25,939 bases of DNA from an uncultured Gammaproteobacteria bacterium (GCA_946885735.1 CAMPGW010000036.1:1-25939), one strand, 5' to 3'; counted from the stretch's first letter, positions 1 through 7,653 are shown. Program-made: numbers and translations. The notes: generated by a model from the sequence alone, not told the origin.

Positions 1-394
1 AGAACTGCTCGGTCGCCTGCTCGTTGCCGCTGATCATGATGACCGGGATGTCGCGCGTGGTCGGCTCCTTGCGCAGGTTCCGCAGCGCGGCGAACCCATT
101 CATGCCCGGCAGCACGATGTCCAGGAAGATCAGGTCGGGGCGCTCGGTGCGCGCCAGCTCGATGCCGGCCTCGGCGTCGCCGGCCTCGAGCGTGGCCAGT
201 TCGTTCTGCCGCAGCATGCGCCGCAGCAGGGCGACGATCGTGGCCGAGTCGTCGATGATCAGCACGCGGGTGCCGGGGGCGGCGTTGCGGCGTTCCTTCA
301 CGCGGCGGTCCGGGGCCTCGGCCGCGTCGGGCACGAACACCGGCGTGGGCGAGGCCGGGTTCCACCACTGCTTCAGGCGCGAGATCAGGGCCAT
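1..394 (-). CDS. Receiver-domain response regulator, 3' end cut by window edge
   Basis: A CheY-like receiver protein, read on the minus strand from an ATG at 394; only the first 131 codons are present. A receiver domain begins near residue 43: hydrophobic strand VLII, acidic pair D48-D49, then the phospho-acceptor Asp at D92 in LIFLDIVLPGMNG, and the Thr/Ser position in VIMISG. The lysine of the receiver fold lies beyond the window. Ahead of the domain is an extension of about 40 residues starting MALISRLKQWW, basic and tryptophan-rich, followed by a Pro/Ala-rich linker. The start lies 3 bp after the stop of the DUF885 gene, so co-transcription is likely. The receiver resembles the PilG/PilH type, but the partner kinase is not visible. 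Whether an output domain follows cannot be told here. Confidence 0.88.
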   Translation of the reverse strand, partial: MALISRLKQWWNPASPTPVFVPDAAEAPDRRVKERRNAAPGTRVLIIDDSATIVALLRRMLRQNELATLEAGDAEAGIELARTERPDLIFLDIVLPGMNGFAALRNLRKEPTTRDIPVIMISGNEQATEQF

Positions 395-397
395 GGG

Positions 398-2209
398 CTA
401 CTCGATCGGTTGTTCGAGCATGAGGGCACGCACGTAGCGCGCAGACGGCGATCCGAAGCTGAGCACCTTGTCGTGGTAGGCCTTCAGGTTGAACGCCGCG
501 CCTTGTTTCGCCTCCACCGCACGGCGCAGGTCCAGGTGCTCCTGCACGCCGACGAAGTAGGTCGGCAGCTGCGCGGAACTGAGCTGCGCGCGCACCCACT
601 TGCCCGCGGCTTCGCGTTCTTCCTGGAAGGTCGTCTTCTTCATCATCTCCATCGCCGCCTCGCGGCTCATGCCGTCCACGTGGATGGCCTGGTCGAGGAT
701 GGCGTTGGCGATCGTGCGCAGGTACCACTTGAGCTGGATCAGGCGGTACAGCGGGTCGTTGTCGCGATAGCCGGCCTCGGCCATCACCCGCTCCGCGTAC
801 ACGGCCCAGCCTTCGACGAAGGACCCGGAACCGAGCACCGCGCGCAGCACCGACGGGTACTTGTTCGAATGCCAGATCTGCACGTAGTGGCCGGGCATCG
901 CTTCGTGGATGCTCAGCTCGTCGATGGAGCGGGTGTTGTATTCGCGCAGGTAGGAGGTGGTCTGTTCCTCGGTCCAGTCGTCGGGGATCGGCGAGACCGC
1001 GTAGAAGGTGTCGAGCGACTTGTCGAGCGGGCCGGGTGAATCGCAGTAGGCCACGGCGACGCCGCGCTGGAACTCCGGCATCAGGATCACCTGCACCGGT
1101 GCGTCGGGCAGGGTGATCAAATCCTTGGTGCGCACGAAATCGGTGGCCGCCGCGAGCGTGGACTTGGCGGTCGCCACCACCTGGTCGCGGGTGGGACGAT
1201 CGGCGTAGGCGAGCTCGAGCGCGGCCTGGATGGTGGCCTGCTGCTGCTCCGGCGACGGCGACTCGGGAGACTCGGGCGCGCCGTCGCGTCCGGCGAGTAC
1301 GCCGCGCGCGATGTCGTACATCTGCGCGCGCACCGCGGTCAGCTCGGCCTCCGCGCGCCGGCGGATTTCCGCACGCGACATCGGCGAGTCGAGCGCGAAG
1401 GCCAACTTCTGGTCGTACAGCGCCTGGCCGATGCGGAAGTCACCCTTGGCTTGCGGGACCAGGGTCTTGTCCAGCCAGGCCTGGTGTTCTTCCACGGCAG
1501 TGCGCAGCGTGGCCACCGCGTCTTCGAGGCGCTTGCGGTCAGCTTCATCGAGTTCGCCGGCCTTGGGCAGGATGAGTCCGTCCACCAGGCTCAGCACGCC
1601 GCGGTTCTGCTTGGCCACCGTCTGCGCGTGTATCAGCGGCACCCGTGCGGGATCGAGGTTGGCGCGCATCTGAGCGAACAAGGTCGGCAACTTCTGCATG
1701 CGCAGCGTGGCGTTGCGCAGGCGATCGGGCAGGGGCGCGAATTCGCGCGCCATCAGCGAGTACAAGGCGCCGCCCGCGACCTGGCTGTAGAGCATCGGGT
1801 CCCAGGCCCAGCCCTGCAGCTGTTCGGCGGACCACAGGTCGTAGCGCAGCTGGTTGCGCAGCACGGACGCATCCACCTGGTTCTCGCGCGATAGCGTGCC
1901 GCGATCGATGGCTTCGAGTTCGGCGAGCAGCGACTTGGAGAACGCGAGGCTGCGCGCGCGGCCCTCCGCGCTGTAGTCGTCGAGTTCGGCGTCGAAGCGA
2001 TGGTCGCCGGTCTGGGTGGCGAACACCGGGCTCAGGCGCATCGCGCCGTCGAGCCAGCGCGCCGCCAGGTCGGCGAAGGCGGCATCGGCGGGAGTCGGAG
2101 CCGCCGTGGCGGCAGTGCGCGCGGGGGTCGCGGCCGGCTCGGCGGCGTTGCGCGCGCAGCCGGACAGGGCCACCAGCAGGGAGAGGGCGAGCGGGGCGAG
2201 GCGGATCAT
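398..2209 (-). CDS. DUF885 family lipoprotein (putative metallopeptidase-like)
   Basis: 603 residues. I chose the ATG at 2209 rather than the longer frame (first codon at 2248) because it starts a clean lipoprotein signal peptide, MIRLAPLALSLLVALSGC, and has a GGAG ribosome site just upstream. The mature protein would be tethered by Cys18 to a membrane facing the periplasm. The body matches DUF885, a large mostly helical family of about 550-600 residues. Its signature HEAMPGH is at residues 435-441; these histidines and glutamate resemble a metal site, and the family is usually placed near metallopeptidases, but no substrate is established. A short Ala/Pro/Thr linker (about residues 20-40) separates the lipid anchor from the domain. 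It lies immediately upstream of the receiver-domain gene at the window edge. Confidence 0.93.
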   Translation of the reverse strand: MIRLAPLALSLLVALSGCARNAAEPAATPARTAATAAPTPADAAFADLAARWLDGAMRLSPVFATQTGDHRFDAELDDYSAEGRARSLAFSKSLLAELEAIDRGTLSRENQVDASVLRNQLRYDLWSAEQLQGWAWDPMLYSQVAGGALYSLMAREFAPLPDRLRNATLRMQKLPTLFAQMRANLDPARVPLIHAQTVAKQNRGVLSLVDGLILPKAGELDEADRKRLEDAVATLRTAVEEHQAWLDKTLVPQAKGDFRIGQALYDQKLAFALDSPMSRAEIRRRAEAELTAVRAQMYDIARGVLAGRDGAPESPESPSPEQQQATIQAALELAYADRPTRDQVVATAKSTLAAATDFVRTKDLITLPDAPVQVILMPEFQRGVAVAYCDSPGPLDKSLDTFYAVSPIPDDWTEEQTTSYLREYNTRSIDELSIHEAMPGHYVQIWHSNKYPSVLRAVLGSGSFVEGWAVYAERVMAEAGYRDNDPLYRLIQLKWYLRTIANAILDQAIHVDGMSREAAMEMMKKTTFQEEREAAGKWVRAQLSSAQLPTYFVGVQEHLDLRRAVEAKQGAAFNLKAYHDKVLSFGSPSARYVRALMLEQPIE

Positions 2210-2256
2210 GGAGCTCCGAAATCGGTGGGGGGCGGAGAGGCCAAGCATAACGCGGG

Positions 2257-2276
2257 CCCGGCCAGTGGCGGCCGGG
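2257..2276. repeat. GC-rich inverted repeat between divergent genes
   Basis: CCCGGCC, six bases, then GGCCGGG forms a 7-bp perfect hairpin in the 134-bp space between the divergently read DUF885 and DUF2785 genes. No run of T follows on either strand, so it does not look like a terminator. It could be a regulator site or simply GC-rich chance. Candidate -10 boxes flank it: TATGCT on the minus strand near 2243-2248 and TAGAGT on the plus strand near 2310-2315. Both are weak. Confidence 0.3.
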
Positions 2277-2343
2277 ACCTACGGCAGGGGCCGAAACGCG
2301 ATTCGGGGACTAGAGTCGCGGAACCGACCGGGGGAGAGATCGC

Positions 2344-3252
2344 ATGGGTTTCGCGGGCCGAAGCATGGCGTTCCTGCTGGCATGCGGTGTCGGGCTGGCG
2401 GCGCAGGCCGCCGCCGGCTGCCCGCCATCCCCACACACCCGCGCCTCGCTCGATGCCCTCAAGCAGGACGGCTTCCGCCTCGAGGACCCGACGCAGCGGG
2501 CCGGGCTGGCCCTGGACCTGCTCGGATGCCTCGACGCGGCCGACCCGGTGCTTCGCGACGGAATCGCCTTCGAGGCCTGGTCCACCTGGTTGCGCGCCGA
2601 CCAGATCGACCGGCCCACGCGTGCGCGGGCCCTCGACATCCTGCTGCCGTTGATCGCGGCGGGGGCGGAGCCGGGCGCCGGATTCCGCGCCCCCTTCGCA
2701 GCGCTGGTGCTGTCGGAAGTCGCCCGTACCGACCGAATCTCTCCGTGGATGGAGCCGGCCACGCGGCAACGGCTGCTGGATGCGGGCGCGGCCTACCTCA
2801 GCTCGGTACGCGACTATCGCGGATTCGACGAAGGTGAGGGCTGGCGCCACGGCGTCGCCCACGGCGCCGATCTCATGCTCCAGCTCGTGCTCAATCCCGC
2901 GCTCGACAAGGCGCAGATCGACCAGGCGCTCGCTGCGGTCGCCAGCCAGGTGGCCCCGGCCGGTCACGCCTACGTGTACGGCGAGCCCGAGCGCCTGGCG
3001 CGGCCCGTGCTGTACGCCGCTCTTCGCGGCCTGCATACCGAGGCCGACTGGAACCCCTGGTTCGACGCCGTGGCGACGCCTGCGCCGGCGACGAGCTGGC
3101 GCGAGGCCGTCGGCACCCAGGCAGGGCTCGCGCGCCGGCACGATCTGCACGCCTTCCTGCTGGCCTTGCAGATCGAGGTGCGCGGCAGCGACAAGCCTGG
3201 CCTGGTGGCGATGCAACCCGCGCTCGAGGCGGCGCTCAGGAAGCTGCCCTGA
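2344..3252 (+). CDS. Exported DUF2785 domain protein
   Basis: 302 residues with an N-terminal signal peptide (hydrophobic stretch about residues 8-24, ending in Ala-rich AAQAAAGC), so probably periplasmic; the Cys after AAAG is not a good lipobox. The rest fits DUF2785, a family of unknown function common in Xanthomonadaceae, with the conserved block around RDYRGFDEGEGWRHGVAHGA (about residues 157-176) followed by LMLQLVLNPALD. The repeated helical pattern suggests an alpha-solenoid-like fold, which is my inference. A ribosome site, GGGGGAGAG, sits 6-7 bases before the ATG at 2344. The 3' end overlaps the convergent EamA gene by 17 bp. No catalytic residues can be named from the sequence. Confidence 0.88.
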   Translation: MGFAGRSMAFLLACGVGLAAQAAAGCPPSPHTRASLDALKQDGFRLEDPTQRAGLALDLLGCLDAADPVLRDGIAFEAWSTWLRADQIDRPTRARALDILLPLIAAGAEPGAGFRAPFAALVLSEVARTDRISPWMEPATRQRLLDAGAAYLSSVRDYRGFDEGEGWRHGVAHGADLMLQLVLNPALDKAQIDQALAAVASQVAPAGHAYVYGEPERLARPVLYAALRGLHTEADWNPWFDAVATPAPATSWREAVGTQAGLARRHDLHAFLLALQIEVRGSDKPGLVAMQPALEAALRKLP

Positions 3253-4126
3253 CCCGAACCTGCCACAGCGGCCGCGCGAACACCGCCAGCAGCACGATCG
3301 CCACGCCCCCGTAGAACACGAGCGTCAACTCGCGCTGTTCGTCGAGCAACACGATCGCCAGCACGATCGCGTAGACCGGCTCCAGGTTGACCGCGAGCTG
3401 CGCCTGGAAGGCGCTAAGCCGCCGCAACGCGACCAGCGACAGGGCGAACGGCAGCAGCGTGCAGGCGAAGGCGAGCACCAGCAGCAAGACCGCATCACGG
3501 GCGCCGGGCAATGGCAGCGGGGGTTCGCCGTGCCAGGCGCCCAGCGCGAGCGCCACCGCGCCCAGCAGCACCGCGCCGGCACCGAGTTCCACGCAGGTCA
3601 TCGTCAGCGGGTCGGTGCGATCGACCAGGCGCTTGTTCCATGCGCCGAACCAGGCCACCAGCAGGGCCGAGAGGATCCCGACCGCGATGCCCGCATGCAT
3701 GCCGGCCGGCACGCCGCCCACCACCATCGCCACGCCCGGCACCACCGCCAGGCCCAGCAGCAACTCGCCACGATCCAGTCGGCGGCCGGCGATGCGCGGC
3801 TCGAGCAGGGCCAGGAACACCGGCGCCAGGGCGATGCAGGTGACGGCCACCGACGCGTTGGCCAGCTTGATGGACCCGTAGAACGTCAGCCAGTGCAGCG
3901 CGACCAGCACGCCGATGCCGGCGTAGGCGCGCACCAGGCGCGGCGGCAGGGCACGCAACCCGCGCCATACCCGCGGCAGCAACAACAGGGCGCCGCTGAC
4001 CAGCGCCATGCGCCAGAACACCAGGGCCAGCGCCGGCAGCGAAATCAGCTTGCCCAGGATCGCCGTGAATCCCCACAGGAAGACGCAGGCGTGGATCTGC
4101 CAGTGCGCCGTGCGGGTGCTGCCCAC
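3236..4126 (-). CDS. EamA-family (DMT superfamily) transporter
   Basis: 296 residues, almost entirely hydrophobic, with about ten membrane segments in two homologous halves (EamA repeats about residues 8-140 and 150-288). This is the drug/metabolite transporter architecture of the inner membrane. Visible landmarks are the first segment CVFLWGFTAILGKL and the glutamate motif NLEPVYAIVLAIVLLDE near the start of the ninth segment, both typical of EamA proteins. The start is GTG directly after the TAG stop of bcp (TAGGTG, no gap), so translation is probably coupled; the next ATG lies inside the second membrane segment and would lose the first. The substrate cannot be assigned; family members export amino acids or other metabolites. 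The end overlaps the convergent DUF2785 gene. Confidence 0.92.
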   Translation of the reverse strand: MGSTRTAHWQIHACVFLWGFTAILGKLISLPALALVFWRMALVSGALLLLPRVWRGLRALPPRLVRAYAGIGVLVALHWLTFYGSIKLANASVAVTCIALAPVFLALLEPRIAGRRLDRGELLLGLAVVPGVAMVVGGVPAGMHAGIAVGILSALLVAWFGAWNKRLVDRTDPLTMTCVELGAGAVLLGAVALALGAWHGEPPLPLPGARDAVLLLVLAFACTLLPFALSLVALRRLSAFQAQLAVNLEPVYAIVLAIVLLDEQRELTLVFYGGVAIVLLAVFARPLWQVRVRAAS

Positions 4127-4624
4127 CTAGCGCGAGGCGGCCTTCTTGCCGCGGCTGCGGGCGGCTTCGCCGGCCAGGTGGTCGCGAACCTCGGCCGCAT
4201 GCTCGTCGGGGCTGACCTTGTCCCAGACCTTTTCGATGCGCCCGTCCGCGCCAACCAGGAAGGTCGAGCGCAGCACGCCGAAATACTTCCGGCCGTAGAG
4301 GCTCTTCTCCACCCAGACGCCGTAGGCCTCGAGCAGCTCGTGGTCGGGGTCGGCCAGCAGGGGGAAGTTCAGTCCATGCTTGAGGGCGAAGCGGTCGTGG
4401 GCCGGCAGCTTGTCGGCGCTGACCCCGAACACCGGCACGCCCAGGCGCTCGAACGCCGGCATGGCGTCGCGGAAGCCGCAGGCTTCGCGGGTGCAGCCGG
4501 GCGTGTTGTCCTTGGGGTAGAAATACAGCAGGTAGCGCCGGCCTTGCAGGCTTTCGCTGTCGACGCTGCGGCCGCCGTTGGCGGCCAGCTTGAAGGAGGG
4601 GGCGGGGTCGCCGGCCTGGAGCAT
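4127..4624 (-). CDS. bcp: Thioredoxin-dependent peroxiredoxin, Bcp/PrxQ type
   Basis: 165 residues. It reduces hydrogen peroxide and organic hydroperoxides in the cytoplasm using thioredoxin. The peroxidatic cysteine is C44 in PKDNTPGCTREACGF and the resolving cysteine is C49, the CX4C spacing of atypical 2-Cys Bcp enzymes. I chose the ATG at 4624 (MLQAGDPAPSF) because it matches the family start and has AGGA nine bases upstream. An in-frame extension to 4675 adds 17 residues unlike the family. The C-terminus carries a basic tail (SRGKKAASR). The stop abuts the GTG start of the EamA transporter, so the two form an operon. Functional link between them is not evident. Confidence 0.96.
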   Translation of the reverse strand: MLQAGDPAPSFKLAANGGRSVDSESLQGRRYLLYFYPKDNTPGCTREACGFRDAMPAFERLGVPVFGVSADKLPAHDRFALKHGLNFPLLADPDHELLEAYGVWVEKSLYGRKYFGVLRSTFLVGADGRIEKVWDKVSPDEHAAEVRDHLAGEAARSRGKKAASR

Positions 4625-4691
4625 GCTCGCGGTTCCTGATCGGCCCGGACCGGGCCAAGCCGACAGTATATTCACCCGCGCGAGCGGGGAA

Positions 4692-4716
4692 ACCCGGGCC
4701 CCCTGGGGGCCCGGGT
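4692..4716 (-). terminator. Perfect 12-bp GC hairpin after the glycine-zipper gene
   Basis: ACCCGGGCCCCC and its exact complement flank a single central T at 4704. Read on the minus strand it lies 16 bp beyond the lipoprotein stop codon and is followed by only TTT before CCCC, so it is a very stable stem with a minimal T tract. It likely separates this transcript from bcp, although incomplete termination is possible with so short a tract. Confidence 0.7.
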
Positions 4717-4732
4717 GGACCTCGCCGCTGGA

Positions 4733-5200
4733 TCAGTCGAGCTGGGCGCGACCGTCGCGGATGATGACGCGCGAGCCCTCGGAGACGCCGTTCAAGTCGT
4801 CCTGCGTGACCTGGATCGTGCGGCCGTCGTTCATCAGCACGGTCACGCTGTACCAGGTCTGGTCGCCGGTGCGCTTTTCGATGGCGTTGCCGGCCAGGCC
4901 GCCAGCGACCGCGCCGGCCACCGTGGCGGCGGTCTTGCCGTCGCCCTTGCCGACCTGGTTGCCAAGCGCGCCGCCAACCACCGCGCCGACGACCGCGCCG
5001 GCGCCGGAGGCGCGACGCTCGCCGGTGTAGCTTTCGATGCGCTGCACCACGCCGCAGTCGTAGCAGTTGCCGCCGCGCGAAACCGTGCCATAGCTGCTGC
5101 TGCCGCCGTAGTAGCCGCGGTCGCGGTAATCGTTGTCGTAGGTGCTGCAGGCGGACAGGGCCAGCGCCAGGGTTGCGCCAGTAAGGATGCGAAGGTTCAT
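4733..5200 (-). CDS. Glycine-zipper 2TM outer-membrane lipoprotein (SlyB/Pcp-like)
   Basis: 155 residues. The N-terminus MNLRILTGATLALALSAC is a lipoprotein signal with the modified cysteine at C18. Residues about 66-105 contain two glycine-zipper helices (GAVVGAVVGGALGNQVG and AGAVAGGLAGNAIEKR), the Rick_17kDa/SlyB pattern that inserts in or packs against the outer membrane. A CxxC (C46-C49, followed by GVV) precedes the zipper, as often seen in this family. A small beta-rich tail (about residues 112-152) carries VLMNDGRTIQV. The ATG at 5200 has GAGGAG seven bases upstream. A strong hairpin follows the gene, so it is probably a single transcript. SlyB-type proteins contribute to envelope integrity; a precise role here is not shown. 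Confidence 0.93.
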   Translation of the reverse strand: MNLRILTGATLALALSACSTYDNDYRDRGYYGGSSSYGTVSRGGNCYDCGVVQRIESYTGERRASGAGAVVGAVVGGALGNQVGKGDGKTAATVAGAVAGGLAGNAIEKRTGDQTWYSVTVLMNDGRTIQVTQDDLNGVSEGSRVIIRDGRAQLD

Positions 5201-5302
5201 TCCATGACTCCTCGTGAGGGGGCTTGCCGGGCCACGCTACGGCCGCCTGCCCAGCGGCTCGGTGCGTCGGCGCACACAATCCCCGCGCGGCTCACCACCC
5301 GT

Positions 5303-6052
5303 TCAAGCTGGCGACGTCGCGCTCCGCGGCTGCGCCAGGCGCTCGAACTCCCCGCGGACCTGCCCGTAGCATTCGCAGACCCGCTCCTGCAGTCCGTCGC
5401 GCGAAAGCACCGTGATGTGCCCACGCCGGTAGCTGATCATCCCCGCGCGCTGCAACCGGCCCGCCGCTTCGGTCACGCCCTCGCGCCGTACCCCGAGCAT
5501 CGAGGCGATCAGCTCCTGGGTCATGATCAGTTCGTTGCCTTCGCTGCGATCCAGGGTGAGCAGCAGCCATCGGCACAGTTGCTGTTCCAGGCTGTGGCGG
5601 CGATTGCAGGCGGCGGTCAGGGACATCTGGGTGATTAGCGCCTGGGTGTAGTGCAACAACACCCGCATCATCGCCTCGCCGCGGTTGAACTCGTCCATCA
5701 GCACGGCCTGCCGGAGCCGCCAGGCGGCGCCGCCGGTCTGCACGACCGAACGGCTGGGCGAGGTTTCGCCGCCGGTGAACATCGGCACGCCGACGATGCC
5801 CTCCCGGCCAACGCCGGCGATCTCGGCGGAGGCGCCGTTCTCCATCACGTACTGCAGCGAGACGATCGCCGTCGCCGGAAACAGTGCATGGCTCATCGTC
5901 GCGCCCGGTTCGCAGACGACGTCGCCAACCAGCAGCTGCGCGGGCTCCAGTTCGGGGGCCAGGCGCTCGAAGTCCGCTGCGGGCAGCGAGGCCAGCAGCA
6001 GGTTGCGCCGCGGCGAGCCTGCGTCCGCCTCCGGAAACGGGCGCCATCCCAT
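5303..6052 (-). CDS. Crp/Fnr-family transcription regulator
   Basis: 249 residues. An N-terminal cyclic-nucleotide-binding-like jelly roll spans about residues 20-125, then a long dimerisation helix about 126-165 and a winged helix-turn-helix about 177-213 (LIMTQELIASMLGVRREGVT). The phosphate-binding Arg-Ser environment and Gly pattern of true cAMP binders are not convincing, and there is no N-terminal Fnr cysteine cluster, so the signal is unknown. Two cysteines (VCECY) lie near the C-terminus. The start ATG at 6052-6050 shares a base with the stop of the upstream REC-PAS-PAS gene (TGATG), which implies translational coupling and a shared task. A second ATG two codons later is an alternative start. 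Confidence 0.92.
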   Translation of the reverse strand: MGWRPFPEADAGSPRRNLLLASLPAADFERLAPELEPAQLLVGDVVCEPGATMSHALFPATAIVSLQYVMENGASAEIAGVGREGIVGVPMFTGGETSPSRSVVQTGGAAWRLRQAVLMDEFNRGEAMMRVLLHYTQALITQMSLTAACNRRHSLEQQLCRWLLLTLDRSEGNELIMTQELIASMLGVRREGVTEAAGRLQRAGMISYRRGHITVLSRDGLQERVCECYGQVRGEFERLAQPRSATSPA

Positions 6053-7227
6053 CAGCGCGCGGCTTCCAGCGGGCGCAGCAACTCGACCAGCAGGGTGCCG
6101 CCGCGGTCACGATGCACGAAGCGCTGGCGCTCGACCGGGATCGGCGAGCCGCCGCGGCCGCGCAGTTCGCCGATGTCGTGCTCGCCGTCCGGAAGCCGGT
6201 CGAAGCCGGCGCGCAGCGCCGCCTCACCGCCGGGGTCGAGCGCGCCGGGCTCGAGCCCGAGCAACGCGGGTCGGTCGTAGCCGCTCAGGCGGCAGGCGGC
6301 CGCCGTGGCGTCGACGATCCGCAGGCTGGCGGCATCGCGCAGGATGATCGCCAGGCCCGCGTCCTCGAGCGCGTCACGGAAACGCTGCAAGGTCGCGGTC
6401 GACGCACCCGCGCCGCGCCCGGTGACGTCGGTGCCGATGCCGCGGTAACCGCGGAAGCGGCCCGCTTCGTCGAAGGAGGGCTCGCCGCTGGCCTGCAACA
6501 CCTGCTCGCTGCCGTCGGCGCGCATGCGGCGGTAGACGAAGTCGAGGAAGGGCCGGCGTGCCGCGAGTTTCTCGTCCAGCGCCTGGCGCTCGTCGGCGAC
6601 CCAGCCGCCGCCGGCGGTTCCGCCTTCGGCGTCGGCAAGGCCCAGCATTTCCAGCGCCGGGCCCGACACCCGCGTGAAGCGGCCGCTCTCGTCCTGTTCC
6701 CAATACCAGTCGGTCGCAAGCTCCACCAGGCGCTTGAAGCGGGCTTCGCTTTCGCGCAGTTCGGCGGTGCGTTCCTGCACGGCCTGCTCGAGCGCTTCGT
6801 TGTGACCGGCCAGGCGGCGGTGCAGCAGCCGCACCTCGATCAGGTTGCGGATGCGCGCCTGCAGCTCGACCAGTTCGAAGGGCTTGCCGACGAAGTCGCG
6901 GGCGCCGGCCTGCAATGCGCGCAGCTTCTGCGAGGGCTGCGCCGTGAGCACCAGCACCGGCAGGTAGGGATCGCGTTCGACCGTCTGCAATTGCTCCATG
7001 ACCTCGAACCCGTCCATGCCGGGCATCTGCAGGTCGAGCACGATCAGGTCGAAGTCGTGCTCCTGGTGCAGGCCCAGTACTTCCTTCGGGCGGGAGCAAC
7101 AGCGCAGGTTCCGGTAGCCGGTCCCGCTGAGCATCTGTTCGAGCAACTGCAGGTTGGCGGGCTGGTCGTCGACCAGCAGGATGCGCGCGTCGAGCAGGTC
7201 GGAGTCGGAAACGGTCGGAGTGGGCAT
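6052..7227 (-). CDS. REC-PAS-PAS response regulator with no recognised output domain
   Basis: 391 residues. I chose the ATG at 7227 (MPTPTVSDSD) since the receiver begins at residue 14; the upstream extension to 7311 is Arg-rich and not domain-like. The receiver covers about 14-130 with acidic pair D20-D21, phospho-acceptor D65 in VLDLQMPGMDG, T95 and K115-P116. A coiled stretch (about 140-170, ending QERTAELRESEARFKRLVE) leads to a PAS domain (about 170-285, including WYWEQDESGRFTRVSG and a PAC-like end YRGIGTDVTGRG) and a second, shorter PAS-like segment (about 292-388). There is no histidine kinase, GGDEF, EAL, HTH or phosphatase domain. The stop overlaps the start of the Crp-type gene, so output may run through that partner. 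The ribosome site is weak (GGTGG). Confidence 0.9.
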   Translation of the reverse strand: MPTPTVSDSDLLDARILLVDDQPANLQLLEQMLSGTGYRNLRCCSRPKEVLGLHQEHDFDLIVLDLQMPGMDGFEVMEQLQTVERDPYLPVLVLTAQPSQKLRALQAGARDFVGKPFELVELQARIRNLIEVRLLHRRLAGHNEALEQAVQERTAELRESEARFKRLVELATDWYWEQDESGRFTRVSGPALEMLGLADAEGGTAGGGWVADERQALDEKLAARRPFLDFVYRRMRADGSEQVLQASGEPSFDEAGRFRGYRGIGTDVTGRGAGASTATLQRFRDALEDAGLAIILRDAASLRIVDATAAACRLSGYDRPALLGLEPGALDPGGEAALRAGFDRLPDGEHDIGELRGRGGSPIPVERQRFVHRDRGGTLLVELLRPLEAAR

Positions 7228-7343
7228 CGGGCGCCACCGGCGGAGAGGGTGGAGCGAGGATAGGCCAGCGGCGGCGCCGTCGCGCCGCGCTGCAGCCAAG
7301 CGGCGGCGCACCGTTCAGCGGGGCGAAAGCTGGCCGCGTTCGG

Positions 7344-7649
7344 TCAGCGCCCCAGGCGGATGGCGATGCGTCGCCACTCCGCCCGCTCGTCGCGACAGTC
7401 CTGGCCATCCATGGCGAACTCGCGGCAGGCCAGCGGGCGGCGTTCGTAGATGCCGCAACTCATCGTGTCGCGGTCGAGCGCCGCGCACCAGCCGTCGTCG
7501 GCCTTGCCCATGATCTCCAGCCCGCGTTCGTCGACGTCTACGAACTCCGCCGGCGGATCGTCGCCCGCCGCGAGCCAGACCGGCAGTTGGCAGCACACCG
7601 CGGGACAGCGATCGCAACGGGCGGGAGCGTCGTCGGCGCAACCTGGCAC
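7344..7649 (-). CDS. YkgJ-family cysteine-cluster protein
   Basis: 101 residues with the cysteine pattern of the YkgJ family, thought to bind zinc or an iron-sulfur cluster: CDRCPAVCC near residues 12-20, then single cysteines in GWCAAL, MSCGIYERRPLACREF and DC. The block CGIYERRPLACREF is the strongest family mark. The likely start is GTG at 7649, 5 bases past the stop of the upstream cyclophilin gene, so the two form an operon. The family function is not established. At about 100 residues the length is usual for the compact form. The frame ends at 7344, 116 bp before the next gene's start. Confidence 0.9.
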   Translation of the reverse strand: MPGCADDAPARCDRCPAVCCQLPVWLAAGDDPPAEFVDVDERGLEIMGKADDGWCAALDRDTMSCGIYERRPLACREFAMDGQDCRDERAEWRRIAIRLGR

Positions 7650-7653
7650 GCGA

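Noticed and set aside
2257..2276. GC inverted repeat as a terminator
   Set aside because: It lies between divergent starts, with no T tract on either strand; kept only as a low-confidence repeat.
2780..4639. Plus-strand open frame of 619 codons
   Set aside because: It spans two convergent genes out of frame, is Arg/Gln-rich and has no recognisable domain.
4733..5200. Gly/Ala repeats as a possible tandem DNA repeat
   Set aside because: They encode the two glycine-zipper helices of the family; no exact DNA repeat unit is present.
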